DNA of 64,000 bases, from assembly GCA_003833135.1 (NCBI GenBank), contig QZLH01000490.1, positions 1 to 64,000 on the forward strand, written 5' to 3'. A model generated the notes under the pieces. That model saw only the letters and a list, made by a program, of their open reading frames with translations. It was not told where the DNA came from and did not search any database. The position numbers and the translations under genes are program-made. Source of the DNA: Oehlia diaphana (lineage: Eukaryota > Glomeromycota > Glomeromycetes > Glomerales > Glomeraceae). This document shows, piece after piece, positions 51,233-64,000 of this stretch (positions are counted from its first letter, which is position 1; each line of letters opens with the position of its first letter).

Positions 51233-53723
51233 ATGCTTACTATAACCGAAACTGCACCTTCTGTCTTCAATTCGTCCGTTTTTGCTGAACACCGTTTAAG
51301 TACTATACCTGATTCCTTCGATGGGTCGCTCCTAACAGATATGGCTCCAATATCAAATATCACTCTTCAAAAAAATAACCAAACAAATATGTCACGATCA
51401 GAGAATTTAACAAGGTATTTATTGAGAAATTTTGTTAATTCTTATTGTAATTGTGCCATATATTATTTATTATAATTGGATATTCCAGACTGAATAGCTG
51501 TCATTCGTATATAGCAACAGTTACCGAATGAATGCTATCCAAGTTTGTAAACATTTTTTTTTATTTTGTCATTTAATAAAAACTTCTAATCGACTTTACT
51601 ATTAATGTATCAAATAAAAGTCATAAGCGTCGTTCAATTGGATCATCCGCTGCTGACGTTAACGGAATTAAATCAACCTCAAAATTAACATCATCCAGTG
51701 GACGAAAGAATTCATTGACTTTAAACCTTTTTAAGCACGGTATATCAGATGTTGAAGATAATATTTCGACCATATCGCCAACAAGTTCTTTACATTCGGA
51801 AACTTCTCCACAATCGTTATCAATTGTAACAGATTATTTTAATTCTGTACAAATATCTCCGCAAAATCCTTACAAATTATCAAAAAATGTTAAAATCAAT
51901 GTTTCCGATTTAGAAAAAGATTTTTCGGAGGATGATGAAGGTGATGATGTTGCAGACGATGAAGAATTGTACAATTTTTTCAATGATCCCTTATCTCCAC
52001 CCTCAGTTAGATTGACACCGTTTGACAATCAAGTTGGTGGTCATACATCATTTTTCAGGTTTTCGAAAAGGGCAGTTTGTAAACCTTTAGTACGTAGAGA
52101 ACATCAATTCTATGAAATTTTAGAGACGCTACGTCCTGATCTTTTACCTTTTGTATCTCAATATTTGGGGGTTCTTAATGTTACCCATCGAGGTGAATTA
52201 GGGTCAATGCCCGAAGTAGTATTTGAACAAAATAAACATTTACTGCCAGAATGGATGCTTAATAAAGTGAATTCATTTGTTGACCATGACCACAATTTGG
52301 ATAAGGAAAACTATGATAAAGATTGTTTTGATAATGCAAATTCTCAAGGTTTATGTACCAAGGTAAACAAACAATTAAAGGAGGAAGTACTTGGTGAAGT
52401 ATTTTCACCAAAAGCTTTACGGTCCTATATAACGAGGAGGCATTCAATGATAAACATTTATAATTCAGAGAAACCTAGTAATAATACATCAGAAATGTCA
52501 AAAAGTCTAACAGATATTTGCCATATTAATGATAAGAATCCGAAAATATCTTACGATATTTTATCAAATAAGCCTTTAGAAGATTATGAAGTGGATAACT
52601 ATAATAAAGAATCGACTTCAACGAGAAAAGAAGACCACCTTACTTCTATTCATTTAAAAGCTCAATCATCTACGTCGTCTCCAAAAATAACGCCTCAGAT
52701 TCTCATAGACTCTCCAACAATCTTCAAAATAGAAGAATTTACTTCTTCAACGCGAAATTCTACAACAAATCTTCAATGTAGACCCTCTAAGAGACGTATT
52801 ATAAAGACTTCAAATGAAGAACTAGAAAAAAATACGGAGATGTTGACGCCATCATCATCAGAAAAGATAAACAATCCATGGTCCTTGCATTGTTATAATG
52901 CTACACAACTTTCCAAATTACAAAATGAAGTTCAACAGTTTGTATTACTTGAAGATCTCACCGCTGGGTTGAAATATCCTTGTGTCTTGGATCTTAAGAT
53001 GGGTACCCGTCAATTCGGAATTGATGCCTCACCAGAAAAACGTGAGAGTCAAATAAAGAAATGCGCAGAGACTACTAGTAAAACCTTGGGTGTAAGGATT
53101 TGTGGCATGCAGGTAAATTAAATTAGTCTTTTAAACAAAACTATCATCTTTTGAGGATTGATTATTAAAAAAGTTGTTAACTTTGAAAAAAAAAAATATA
53201 GGTCTATAAAACTACCACTCGTAAATTTAAATTCCAGAGTAAATACTACGGTCGATCTTTGAACCAGGATACCTTCCAAAACACACTAGAAGATTTTATT
53301 CATAATGGACACAAATTGCTGGATCATCATATTCCTATCATCATACGTAAGCTTCGAAGGCTGGCCAAAATTATAAAAAGTCTGGATAACTACCGATTTT
53401 ATGCGAGTAGTTTACTATTGATTTATGATGGCGATGAGAACAATCCACGCGACATAGACATTAGGATAATTGATTTTGCTCATTGTACAACGGGCAAAGA
53501 TTATCTTCCTAGTGAATGTAGATATCCACCGACAAAAGGTTTTGATAGAGGATATTTATTAGGGTTAAAAAATTTATGTAGGTCATTTGAGACCATATAT
53601 AAAGACCGTTGTGGTATAATACCTGAAGATATCGGTGAAGAAGATGATGTGTTTTCGGATATTTATTATAATAACACATCTCCCGAAAAAACACTTAACA
53701 AAATACCAACTGAATCAATCTAA
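51233..53723 (+). CDS. inositol hexakisphosphate kinase (KCS1/IP6K family)
   Basis: Three exons (51233-51414, 51621-53112, 53202-53723) join in phase and give 731 aa. The long N-terminal half is Ser/Thr/Asn-rich and mostly disordered, as in fungal Kcs1. The kinase part begins near [20 protein letters not shown]. The signature PxxxDxKxG is present as PCVLDLKMG at ~514-522, followed by [21 protein letters not shown] (~628) and IDFAH (~648-652, the metal-binding Asp) are also intact. The enzyme pyrophosphorylates InsP6 to InsP7, which controls phosphate homeostasis through SPX domains; phosphate link in this organism is inference. Acidic block [13 protein letters not shown] lies at ~155-170. Confidence 0.92.
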
Positions 53724-54393
53724 AATAGAGGAGCATAACAATAATTCGGTTTACAAAATCCTGTCCTTTTCGATAATAGTTAAACAATGATCTGTCACAC
53801 AAAAAGCTTGTTGCTGCTTGTTCTTTACCAAATCTTGTTTTCTTTCATTTTTCTTGTATTTTATCAACCCTTTTTTAATCAAATTCGTGATTCATGCAAT
53901 CAACCATTAACTAGTACTCATTGCGAAGAGTGAAAAATTTTACTCTTACTTTTTCTTTGTAAATTTTTTTGTCAAATAAATATTTTTTTCTTTCATCTTG
54001 TAATATTTTTTTTTTATTTTTGTATAATTGATAGACATTAATAAAAAAAATTTACGTTTATTCAATGTGTACAGCGTGTTCGGTGTTCACATGAGTGTGT
54101 ATTTGAATGCGTTTTTAATTAACATTCGTTAAAGTACAGCTAAAAAAAAAAAATTAAAATTTTGGTAAATAGTCAGATTGAAGCGTAATTAATTAAATTA
54201 TTATTTTCACTATTAATTATGCATTGCGCTATTTACATTCATTATCATTTTACCGTAATATGATGTCTTTAAAAACATGGACACTCAACAACGAATTTAA
54301 ACATAAATAGAATAAACCAATTTTATTTTAAAAAATACATAATTTTCTAAGTTTATCATATAAATTTTAAATAAGATTATTATAAAATTGCAT
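53724..54393. other. intergenic between convergent genes
   Basis: 3' space of the IP6K and Rpn9 genes, with T-rich and A-rich tracts and nothing else recognised. Confidence 0.5.
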
Positions 54394-55979
54394 TTATTGA
54401 ACAAATAATTCGGGAGTTTCATTTTCTACAATAATAGCAGTTTTCTTTACATTCTCGTCCCATTCTTGCAATCTTTGTCTCATACCATCAATTTGAACTA
54501 AATCTAATACACGTGGTTGAACCCATGTAACCATAACAACTTCTCGAACTTGATCAATCGATCCACGAATTAATTTAAGCGAGAGAGCTTTCATAATTAA
54601 ATATTCCACCTATTATATTAAACAAATTTAAATAATATATACACGCGTTTAACAATATTGAAAATAATTAAAAGTATATGAAACATATCAAATAAACGAA
54701 TAAACGAAATACCTCTTCAGGTGGTAATAAAGTTACAGAACAAATAGTTGAAAATGAAATAGTTCTGTTATCCGAACTTCTCTGAAATACAGCTTCAATC
54801 AATGACATCAAACAAATCTTCTGACGCAAAAACACAAAACTATCTTGTAAATGTGGCTATTAAGCAATGTTAAGATGAGTAATCATATAAATAAAAAAAT
54901 TTCTTATATTGTGAAGAATACTATTTCGTTCATTAATTTCTTACCATTTGAGCAAAATTCACTGATAACGTTTCGAACTTTGCAAGATCTCCTACATTAT
55001 ACGCAAACAGTAGATTTCTAAGCCATTCATGAGGAGTTCCTGTTAAAGCATCCAAGATAGGATGCATTAACTAGTATAACCAAAGAAATTTGAGAAATAA
55101 GTTACGCGTGTTGTAATCTCGAATAGAAATAATTCAACTTACCAGCTCACCAAAATTATAAATAGTTTCTCCTAAGAGAGCACTAATTGCCAAATCATAT
55201 GCTCTATTGGTTTTTTCATCTGGTGTCAAAGCATCAAGATTAATGCATGCTAAATAAAGCAGAGCATTTTTGTAAAATTCTGGAAAATTTGCTTTTGCCT
55301 AAATTTAGCAAAAAAAAAAAAAACTTTCAGTTGTATTACTTAAGATCAATTAAATTAATATTCTTTACCTTAAAATATTCAGCACAAACTCTATAAAAAC
55401 TTGCATGAATAACGGTTTCTACTGAATCAAACTTGTCAAGAATTTTTTCACATTCATCAATGGCGCTCTTTGTTCCTTCAAAATCGCCTAAAATAAGTTT
55501 TATATAAGCCGTTTCCATGACAGCATGAACATATGCATCTTTTGTGTCAGGTGTATTAACTTTCTCTACCAGAGACGTCAGAAAACTTAATGCTTGATTG
55601 TCATCTATAAATGTTAAGTAAAATTGTATGAGTTGATATGTTATTCAAGATCTGTATTTTTTGAGAGCTAAGGAGACTTACCATTAAACTGTTTCACAAC
55701 AGAAAGTCCCAATGTTACTAATTTAAGCTTGTTCATCCTATTCTCCCAGTCAGATATAAAATGTTGAAATAAAGGTACTTGAAATGGCCCCGAGGCTGGT
55801 ATCGAAAAAAATTCTTCAATCTTTAAGGTAAGTTGATGCCATAACTTACGGTCATAAAGGTCTTCAAACGTGTTTAGGTATTCTTGTAAATCAGGTGAAC
55901 ACTGTTTACGAAGTTCATTCAAAACTTCTATAGGACTTTGATCTAAATCCATTTTCGTGTCTTGTTGATAAGAGACCAT
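54394..55979 (-). CDS. 26S proteasome lid subunit Rpn9/PSMD13
   Basis: Six exons (55682-55979, 55369-55604, 55143-55298, 54945-55070, 54713-54856, 54394-54609) give 391 aa; human PSMD13 has about 376. All junctions are in phase. A downstream ATG (MDLDQSP) could be the real start. Helical repeats cover the N-terminal two thirds, including YDRKLWHQLTLKIEEFF and YVHAVMETAYIKLILGDFE. A PCI domain follows at about residues 230-350, with HEWLRNLLFAYNVGDLAKF, FLRQKICLMSLIEAVF and SVTLLPPEEVEYLIMKALS. WVQPRVLDLVQIDGMRQRLQ before the C-terminal helix is typical of Rpn9. It is a structural subunit of the 19S lid that helps assemble the deubiquitinating module. Confidence 0.94.
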
Positions 55980-56589
55980 TTTTACTATTACTATAATATT
56001 ATTATGGTGGGGACGAGCCTGGGATCAAAATTTTTTTTTGATCTAATTTTAATAACAACCAGCTGATTGACATGTGATCTGTACACAGTCGATCCTCGAA
56101 AAAAAATTCTGGGACTAGGATAAAGTATAGGCGTTTTTAAACGTTATCCAATCAAATATCTCATTTATACAATCAGTTTAAAATGACTAATGAATTCAAT
56201 TTAGTAAATCATTTAGAGTGTCATTTGGATTAATGCTAAATGATCATTTCCGGATAGCACAATTTTTACAAAAATTTACGCATTTCTCGTGTCTAAATAA
56301 ATACAATGAAAGAACTACAGTTTGTAGCTTCAATCTTTACGTTTGGTAGCATAGAATTTAAAAATGGAAACAATCAGACCATAGTATGGCTTAGTCCAAA
56401 TGACATTTTATGACAATTCTTACGTGCCACAATCATGTATCACAACCGATAAGATGATCTAAAAAATTTTTTTTATAAAGGTCGCGTATTAACATAAGTT
56501 TTTTACTAAAGGTGTTTTTTTTTGCTTTAAATTTCCTTATTCCCTTACGCTGATAAAATATACAGATTTTTTAGGAAATAATTATTGAA
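55980..56589. promoter_or_regulatory. bidirectional upstream region, Rpn9 / LysRS
   Basis: A 610-bp space between divergent starts. No proteasome-type GGTGGCAAA element was seen. A pyrimidine-rich tract precedes the LysRS ATG. Confidence 0.35.
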
Positions 56590-58855
<2,266 letters not shown>

Positions 58856-59478
58856 AGAAAAAATTCTGTTGAATATTTTATCAATTAAAAAAAAAGTATT
58901 ATTTTATAAAGAATATATATTCCAGAACATTTTATGTATTTGCTAGTCATAATTAAATTAAAAAATTTCCTTTCTGTAATACTATTTATTATTTTGCGTT
59001 TTTCACAAAAATTATCTGAACAGCCTAATTTGGAATATTTCTAAGTAAATAAATATAAACGAACGTTTAAATGTTTTATAGAGATTACCATAAATAATTA
59101 TTGGTTGTTGGTAGGGTCGTGATATCTCTTCTTACACTATAAAAGCGGTAATAATAACGAAATTATTGCATGTACAGTCGCGTCGGAAAGTGTTGCCCGA
59201 TTACTTACAGGTGGAGGTTATAATTATTTACCACTATGGTTATCCCAGCATCTAGTGATCAGAGTTTGACAAATTAAGGCTTATTGGATTCACCTCACCN
59301 TAATATAATAATTATAAAAATTAATAAATAAAATAATAAAAAAGGTTTCAGACATTCAGTTATAATAAAAAATAGTTTTGGCCTATATAAAGTTTCAGAC
59401 AAGGTTTCGGATTTCAGACAAGATTTCGGACTAGTGTTTCGGACTTTCAGTTTCGGCCATACCCTTGGAAGGTTTCAG
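58856..59478. other. intergenic with TTTCRGA motif cluster
   Basis: One ambiguous base (n) stands at 59300. At 59344-59470 the word TTTCAGAC/TTTCGGAC or close variants recurs at least seven times. A string ACAGTCGCGTCGGAAAGTG at 59174 resembles a transposon end but has no partner in the window. Confidence 0.5.
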
Positions 59479-60922
59479 CTACAAGTATAGTTTGAACCGT
59501 TTTTCACACTTTTGAGGAGTAGTTACAGGGTAAGATTCAAAATCGATCGAATGAAAATCATTCGTCAAAATACAGACCGCAGGTAAAGGTCGCCTAAATG
59601 AAAAGAAAGGAACTGGAAAATCATAATGATTCTTATTGATGCATTTGGGTTTTCGTCGATATTTTAAATGCATGATCGGTTTGTTGATGTGTTGAGGTTG
59701 CGAAAATAAAAATCTGTTATTAGTTGCTCTCTTTAGGCGTTCACGATCAGTAGTTGCTGTTAAGGAATGATTCTTCTTAAAGATACGTCTACATGCTCGA
59801 TTGAATCTAATTTCTTGTTTTTTCTTAGTAGTAGCATTATCACTATAACTAACCCTAAAATTATCCAATTAAACGCTTGACGTACATATGTCAGTTGGAT
59901 TTCTTGTTGAAGATATTTTTGTGTCCTTTTGCGTGATAGCTTACAGAATATTTTATACCCAATCGGTTAGAAAAAATTTCTTTTTTATCTCGATTAAACC
60001 ATTTTCGAAAACACATGTTCGCATGCGAATTCTTATTGTTGCTTCCCATTTGACGGCGATACGTTAGAGGATTGTCAGAGTAAAAATGTTTACCACAACC
60101 ACGTCTATTATCAGACATAACTATCGGGCTAGGTAAGGAGTAAGATGGATAGTGATGGCTACAAGGGATAAAAATGCCAAAATAGAAACGGTACCGTTTA
60201 TATGAAAAATTAAAAAAAGTCTTCGTCGAATAATTTCAATCATCAATTTTTTGAGCACGTGATTTAATAATCGTAATTCTATCTAATAATTTTTTTCTAA
60301 TTAAATCAAAATATTTGTGCTGAATACGTTTAGGAATAACTTTTTGTGCTGAAAAAAAATGCTGAAGGCTTTTGCTAATTTGATATTTGGCGTTCAGTAG
60401 TACACTTGTGGAGTTATACTTAATGGGTGTGGTTGACATGTGTGAATCATTTGTGTGTATTTTTAAATGAATCTGATTGGTGTTTTCGATTTGATCAATA
60501 ACCTCAAAAAAGAAACTTTTTGAACGACGATTTTCATAAATCTTGTTATAACCTGATTTCTGAATTTTGGTTACGTGGAACTTTTTAAAAGAAACTAAGA
60601 AGGTATTGTCTTTACGAGAAAAAAATTTTTTACTATAAGAAATATGGGAAAGGGATGGTGTATTATTTAAAGGAATGTGATTATAAAGGTCTTTAACACT
60701 ATTGTCTAATAATGTGTAACGTTCATTTAGAAACTCGTCTGACAAAAAAAGTACTTCATCGTCGTCGGGAAAAATATTATCTATATGTAATGTTGAAACT
60801 ATAGTCCTTGAAGTAAAGGACAAAAGTAACGAACCAGAAAACCTCGCCTTATGCCTGAGGCGCCCGTTTGGGCCTCTTTCCCTTTGAGTTTTCGTAGAAA
60901 ACGGGGGTAGGAACTTTTGCAA
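59479..60922 (-). pseudogene. unrecognised minus-strand ORF block (three open segments)
   Basis: Open segments are 60922-60236 (228 codons), 60118-59891 (75 codons) and 59868-59479 (129 codons). The first two share a frame and the 39 codons between them are also open, so one TGA (60236-60238) alone interrupts about 340 codons. A second TGA (59891) and a frame change separate the third segment. Products are Lys/Arg/Asn/Phe-rich with phrases such as EVLFLSDEFLNERYTLL, RGCGKHFYSDNPLTYRR and HKYFDLIRKKLLDRI. No domain is recognised. The first and third segments have no ATG at their start. It may be a decayed gene of an unknown mobile element, given the repeat-rich flank, or a multi-exon gene whose splice sites I could not find. 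Confidence 0.4.
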
Positions 60923-61740
60923 AAATTACTGCGGGATATTAACAAAATTTAAAAAAAGGAGAAAGAGTTTCGTTCTTCTCTGATATGGATATAATGTTAC
61001 GCAAAAAAGCAAATGGCGTGATACGCATAAAAATCACGTGGAGATAGACAGTTAATTTAGATCGACCAAAGAATTATTAAATTAATAGAGCAATACGAAG
61101 AGACTTTGACTGGTTCTTTCAACCCTACGAAAATCGTACCTTGTTAATTCTCTGTTTTTTTTCTTGTTTAGTTAATTTATTATTATTTATCTGAATGAAA
61201 AAAAACTATTGGTGTCTATTTGGTGATTTGACCCATAAAAAAAGCTATTTTATCTCTGAATTCGGTTTAGTTAGTTTACCAAATCGGGCAATTTTTGCAG
61301 TTTGTGATTATTTGAATGAAGTTTTGTATACAAAATAAATAAATAAATAAAATAAGGTGACACATTGCTAAAAAATGATTTTGTACTACTTTTTTTTAAA
61401 ACAATTTCATATTATTTCAGCATTGTCACAGACTATTGTTTTAACATTTCTTTGTAAATTAGCTAATTATGAAATTTTGGATAAACAAGATATTTTTATA
61501 CACAGCTAAAGATTACTATAGATAGATGTGTTGAGTTAGTAAGGCAGTTTTTAAAATGTTAAAATTAGATTTGTTTCTTCTTTCAAAAATTAGAATCATT
61601 TGAATCAAATTATATAACACTACATCAGGAAATTTTATAGCGCGAAAAATTGCATAAGTTTACGATTTTGTAAGTTTACGAAAGTTTATGGCATAATATT
61701 TCGAAAAATTTCAAAATATTACGTAAGTTTACAATTTCGT
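60923..61740. other. intergenic
   Basis: No gene. It has A/T-rich sequence with a few repeats of AATAAATAAAT type near 61336. Confidence 0.4.
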
Positions 61741-61749
61741 AAGATTTAT

Positions 61750-62010
61750 GTGATATTACGGTTAAAATATTACACAAGTTTTCAATATCGTAAGATTTAC
61801 GCAATATTACGGTCAAAATATTCTGCAAATTTACGAAACTGTAAACCTGCGTAATATTACGGTCAAAATATTCTGCAAATTTACGAGACTGTAAACCTGC
61901 GTAATATTACGGTTAAATATTTCGAAAATTTACGAGACTGTAAACCTGCGTAATATTACGGTTAAAATATTTCGAAAATTTACGAGATTGTAAACCTGCG
62001 TAATATTACT
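61750..62010. repeat. 50-bp minisatellite
   Basis: The word TAATATTACGG recurs at about 61750, 61801, 61851, 61901 and 61950, and once more without the final GG at 62000, spacing 49-51. Each unit also holds AAATTTACGARACTGTAAAC and a GTTTAC/GTAAAC-type inverted pair. More diverged units extend left to about 61640. Confidence 0.85.
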
Positions 62011-62147
62011 ATTCGATCGTTAAGCTGCGTATGCAGTAGAACGTATACAAGGGGCATGTGATACTATTGAATAATCAAAAATAATATAAACACCTTTTCT
62101 TTTATATAAACACCTTTTTTTTAAGTTTGGGAAAGCAAATTTATTTT

Positions 62148-62881
62148 TAGAGCTCCGCACGGGTAAGGGTCAATTCAGGTGACCCATCGGGTTGACCCGA
62201 AATATTCAGGTCAGGTTGTCAAATTCGTGACCCGGTATCAGGTCAGGTTACAGGTTTGACCTGACCTGATTGACCTGTTAACCCGAATACTTTACCTCAA
62301 AAAAAATGTTTATACACTGAAACGGCGTTTTTTCATGTTACCTTATGAAAAAAATGCCGTTTCGGCATTGTTTTTTATAAACAAATACGCCGAAATGGCG
62401 TTTTTCATTTTATTTTATGGAAAAATGCCGTTTCAGCATTTTTTTAACTTCTTTTATGAAAAAAATCGCCAAAACAGCGTTTTTTCATATTATTTTATGA
62501 AAAAATGCCGTTTTGGCATTTTTTTTCACTTCTTTTATGAATAAAATCGCCAAAGCGGCTTTTTTCATATTATTTTATGGAAAAATGCCGAAACGGCATT
62601 TTTTCCCACTTCTTTTATGAAAAAAACCGCCAAAACGGCGTTTTTTCATATTATTTAATGGAAAAATGCCGAAACGGCATTTTTTTCCACTTCTTTTATG
62701 AAAAAATTCGCCAAAACGGCGTTTTTTCATATTATTTTATGGAAAAATGACCCGAATACTTTCAGGTCAGATGGGTCAGGTCGGGTCAGAGCAGGTTACC
62801 CGACCTGACCCGACCTGATAAAAATTTTTCAGTTCGGGTCAGACAAATTACCCGACCCAATCCGACCCGTGCGGAGCTCTA
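62148..62881. mobile_element. complete hAT-type non-autonomous element, 734 bp
   Basis: Ends TAGAGCTCCGCACGGGT and ACCCGTGCGGAGCTCTA are perfect inverted repeats. They are flanked by an exact 8-bp direct repeat TTTATTTT (62140-62147 and 62882-62889), the target-duplication size of hAT transposons. Just inside both ends, GGTCAGGTC/GACCTGACC and GACCCG/CGGGTC words are densely repeated, as expected for transposase-binding subterminal repeats. No transposase is encoded. The perfect ends and target duplication suggest recent insertion. Confidence 0.88.
62335..62745. repeat. ~80-bp hairpin minisatellite inside the hAT element
   Basis: Five units of about 80 bp can be counted by CTTCTTTTATGA at ~62449, 62529, 62609 and 62690 plus a diverged first unit. 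Each unit has two short palindromes, ATGCCGAAACGGCAT and CGCCAAAACGGCG, set in T- and A-rich spacers. The 69-codon frame at 62335-62544 is a by-product of this repeat and not a gene. Confidence 0.85.
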
Positions 62882-63139
62882 TTTATTTTTATTTACGAAT
62901 TTTTTATTATTTACAATTTTTATGTTAAAAATTAAAGTAAATTCTAATTTTTATTATAACTTAATAAAAAAATACATATTTGATACTTGTTCGCTACTAT
63001 TTTATAAAATAGTACCCAGGCTGTACGGCGTGGACGTCAGTATCAGTCACAGCCCAAAAAAAACGTGAGTCTCCAGCCGATATTTGGTACGGACTGGGCC
63101 TAGCTACTCACTTAATAAATAATAACAAAATAAAAATAA
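62882..63139. other. intergenic
   Basis: AT-rich, then a GC-richer patch at 63015-63110 containing CTGTACGGCGTGGACGTCAG, with no open frame; it may be the 3' UTR of the next gene or an element remnant. Confidence 0.35.
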
Positions 63140-63761
63140 TTATCTTCTACGATACGTAGGTAAGTTTCTCCTTGCCCTACGATCGTCACGCGTGACTAAA
63201 ATTGATCAAATTTATCAAATTTAAAACATGAACGTAAATATTAATTATAAATTTTATTATAGTATAATTACCCGGCCTCTCCCAAAATCTCGTTCTAAAT
63301 TCGCGATAATATCTTGCGCCGGTACGCGTCCACAGCCGCCGCCCAGGGTTACCATTACGATAAAGGACATAGTTCTAAATATCAAAATCAGTTTGAATAT
63401 TCGGTAAATACATTTAATTTATATGAATGTAATTTTATTTATTTACTTACATGGTAATCCCTGACGAGGTTCCTCCACTTTTGGCTGCACTGTTGCCCGG
63501 AAACCCTCGTTCGAAATATTCTATTTATTCTGATTCAATTAAATGGATTGGTTAATTTGAATTTAAATTCTTTCTTAAAGAAATTATAGATATTAGTCAT
63601 ATGAACCTATTGGCAACAGAGTCCCAAAAATCATGGCGGCTTCTACCATTAATATTGTGGTAGGCGCGGTTTCTGTCTCGGCGTATGTCAACAAGTTCGT
63701 CCATCATAGCCCAGTTCCAATGGACGTTATAGTGGGAACGACGACGTGTGTGGCGAGGCAT
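63140..63761 (-). CDS. Myb/SANT-like (trihelix-type) DNA-binding protein
   Basis: Four exons (63607-63761, 63451-63520, 63272-63374, 63140-63195) join in phase and give 127 aa. Start MPRHTRRRSHYN is chosen at 63761; the open frame continues upstream to 63890, but with AT-driven residues. The three-helix pattern is WNWAMMDELVDIRRDRNRAY, RSRHDFWDSVANR and SGQQCSQKWRNLVRDYHNY, with a tryptophan in each helix as in Myb/SANT-like trihelix domains. The C-terminus is strongly basic (RRLWTRTGARYYREFRTRF and DDRRARRNL). Arg content and GC-rich codons differ sharply from the surrounding AT-rich DNA. Related domains are often derived from or found with Harbinger-type transposons, so a transposon-derived origin is possible. 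Confidence 0.65.
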
Positions 63762-64000
63762 TATTAGATTAGATTTGATTTTTATAATTTGATTTTGGGA
63801 TGAGTAAAAATTTGAAAGAAAGTCGTAAAATGTCACTTTAAATAAAATTTGAACAATACCTCTTTGGTTTGATTTTATTTCTCGTTTCAATTAAAATTTA
63901 ATTTATTAGACTTTTCATCATTAAACATATTAATTAAATCTCATGCGGATATGGATTATCTAAATATAAATATCATGATTCTAAATATAAATATAAATCA
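63762..64000. other. upstream region of the Myb/SANT-like gene
   Basis: AT-rich with ATAAATAT repeats at the window edge. No further feature. Confidence 0.4.

Noticed and set aside
59174..59192. Tc1/mariner-like end CAGTCGCGTCGGAAAGT
   Set aside because: No inverted partner or transposase was found in the window.
61600..62010. CRISPR-like spacing of ~50-bp repeats
   Set aside because: Units are contiguous with no unique spacers, and the genome is eukaryotic.
62335..62544. 69-codon ORF with repeated KNAVSALFF-like phrases
   Set aside because: It is a translation of the ~80-bp minisatellite in the hAT-type element.

Overview
The window looks like nuclear DNA of an arbuscular mycorrhizal fungus, most likely Rhizophagus irregularis or a close Glomeraceae relative. 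This is an inference from content, since no database search was possible. The DNA is very AT-rich. Protein genes are split by many short GT-AG introns. Housekeeping proteins look fungal or opisthokont, and there are lineage-type families: small F-box-like proteins, a MATA-type HMG-box protein and a Myb/SANT-like protein. Transposon debris is abundant, with pogo-like and hAT-like ends.

Layout. 1-10,000 is gene-free AT-rich DNA with decayed DNA transposons, including a pogo-type transposase relic and three short elements with matching ends. 10,000-24,600 is a fast-evolving accessory region: one larger F-box protein with a C-terminal CxxC pair, then an array of small four-exon F-box-like paralogs (four intact copies, one pseudogene, one fossil first exon) with a MATA-HMG gene among them. 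24,600-29,600 is an AT desert. 29,600-32,300 holds an unrecognised acidic/serine-rich protein and a multi-pass membrane protein in convergent orientation. 32,300-38,400 is again almost empty.

39,500-47,950 is a compact housekeeping island: alpha-tubulin, cytosolic seryl-tRNA synthetase, an OARD1-type macrodomain hydrolase, dynactin subunit 6, glycine cleavage H protein and an EMI1/C22orf39-type cysteine protein. The genes sit in convergent or divergent pairs. 47,950-51,230 is empty. 51,230-58,860 is a second island: inositol hexakisphosphate kinase (KCS1/IP6K), proteasome lid subunit Rpn9/PSMD13 and lysyl-tRNA synthetase. 58,860-64,000 returns to repeats: an unrecognised minus-strand ORF block, a 50-bp minisatellite, a complete 734-bp hAT-type element carrying its own ~80-bp hairpin minisatellite, and a Myb/SANT-like gene.

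Most genes were rebuilt exon by exon. Every multi-exon model given here keeps reading phase across all junctions. The most notable results are the F-box-like family with its shared C-terminal WN-x2-DC-x-C motif, a 6-nt microexon in dynactin subunit 6, a probable GC-AG intron in seryl-tRNA synthetase, and the unexplained ORF block at 59.5-60.9 kb.
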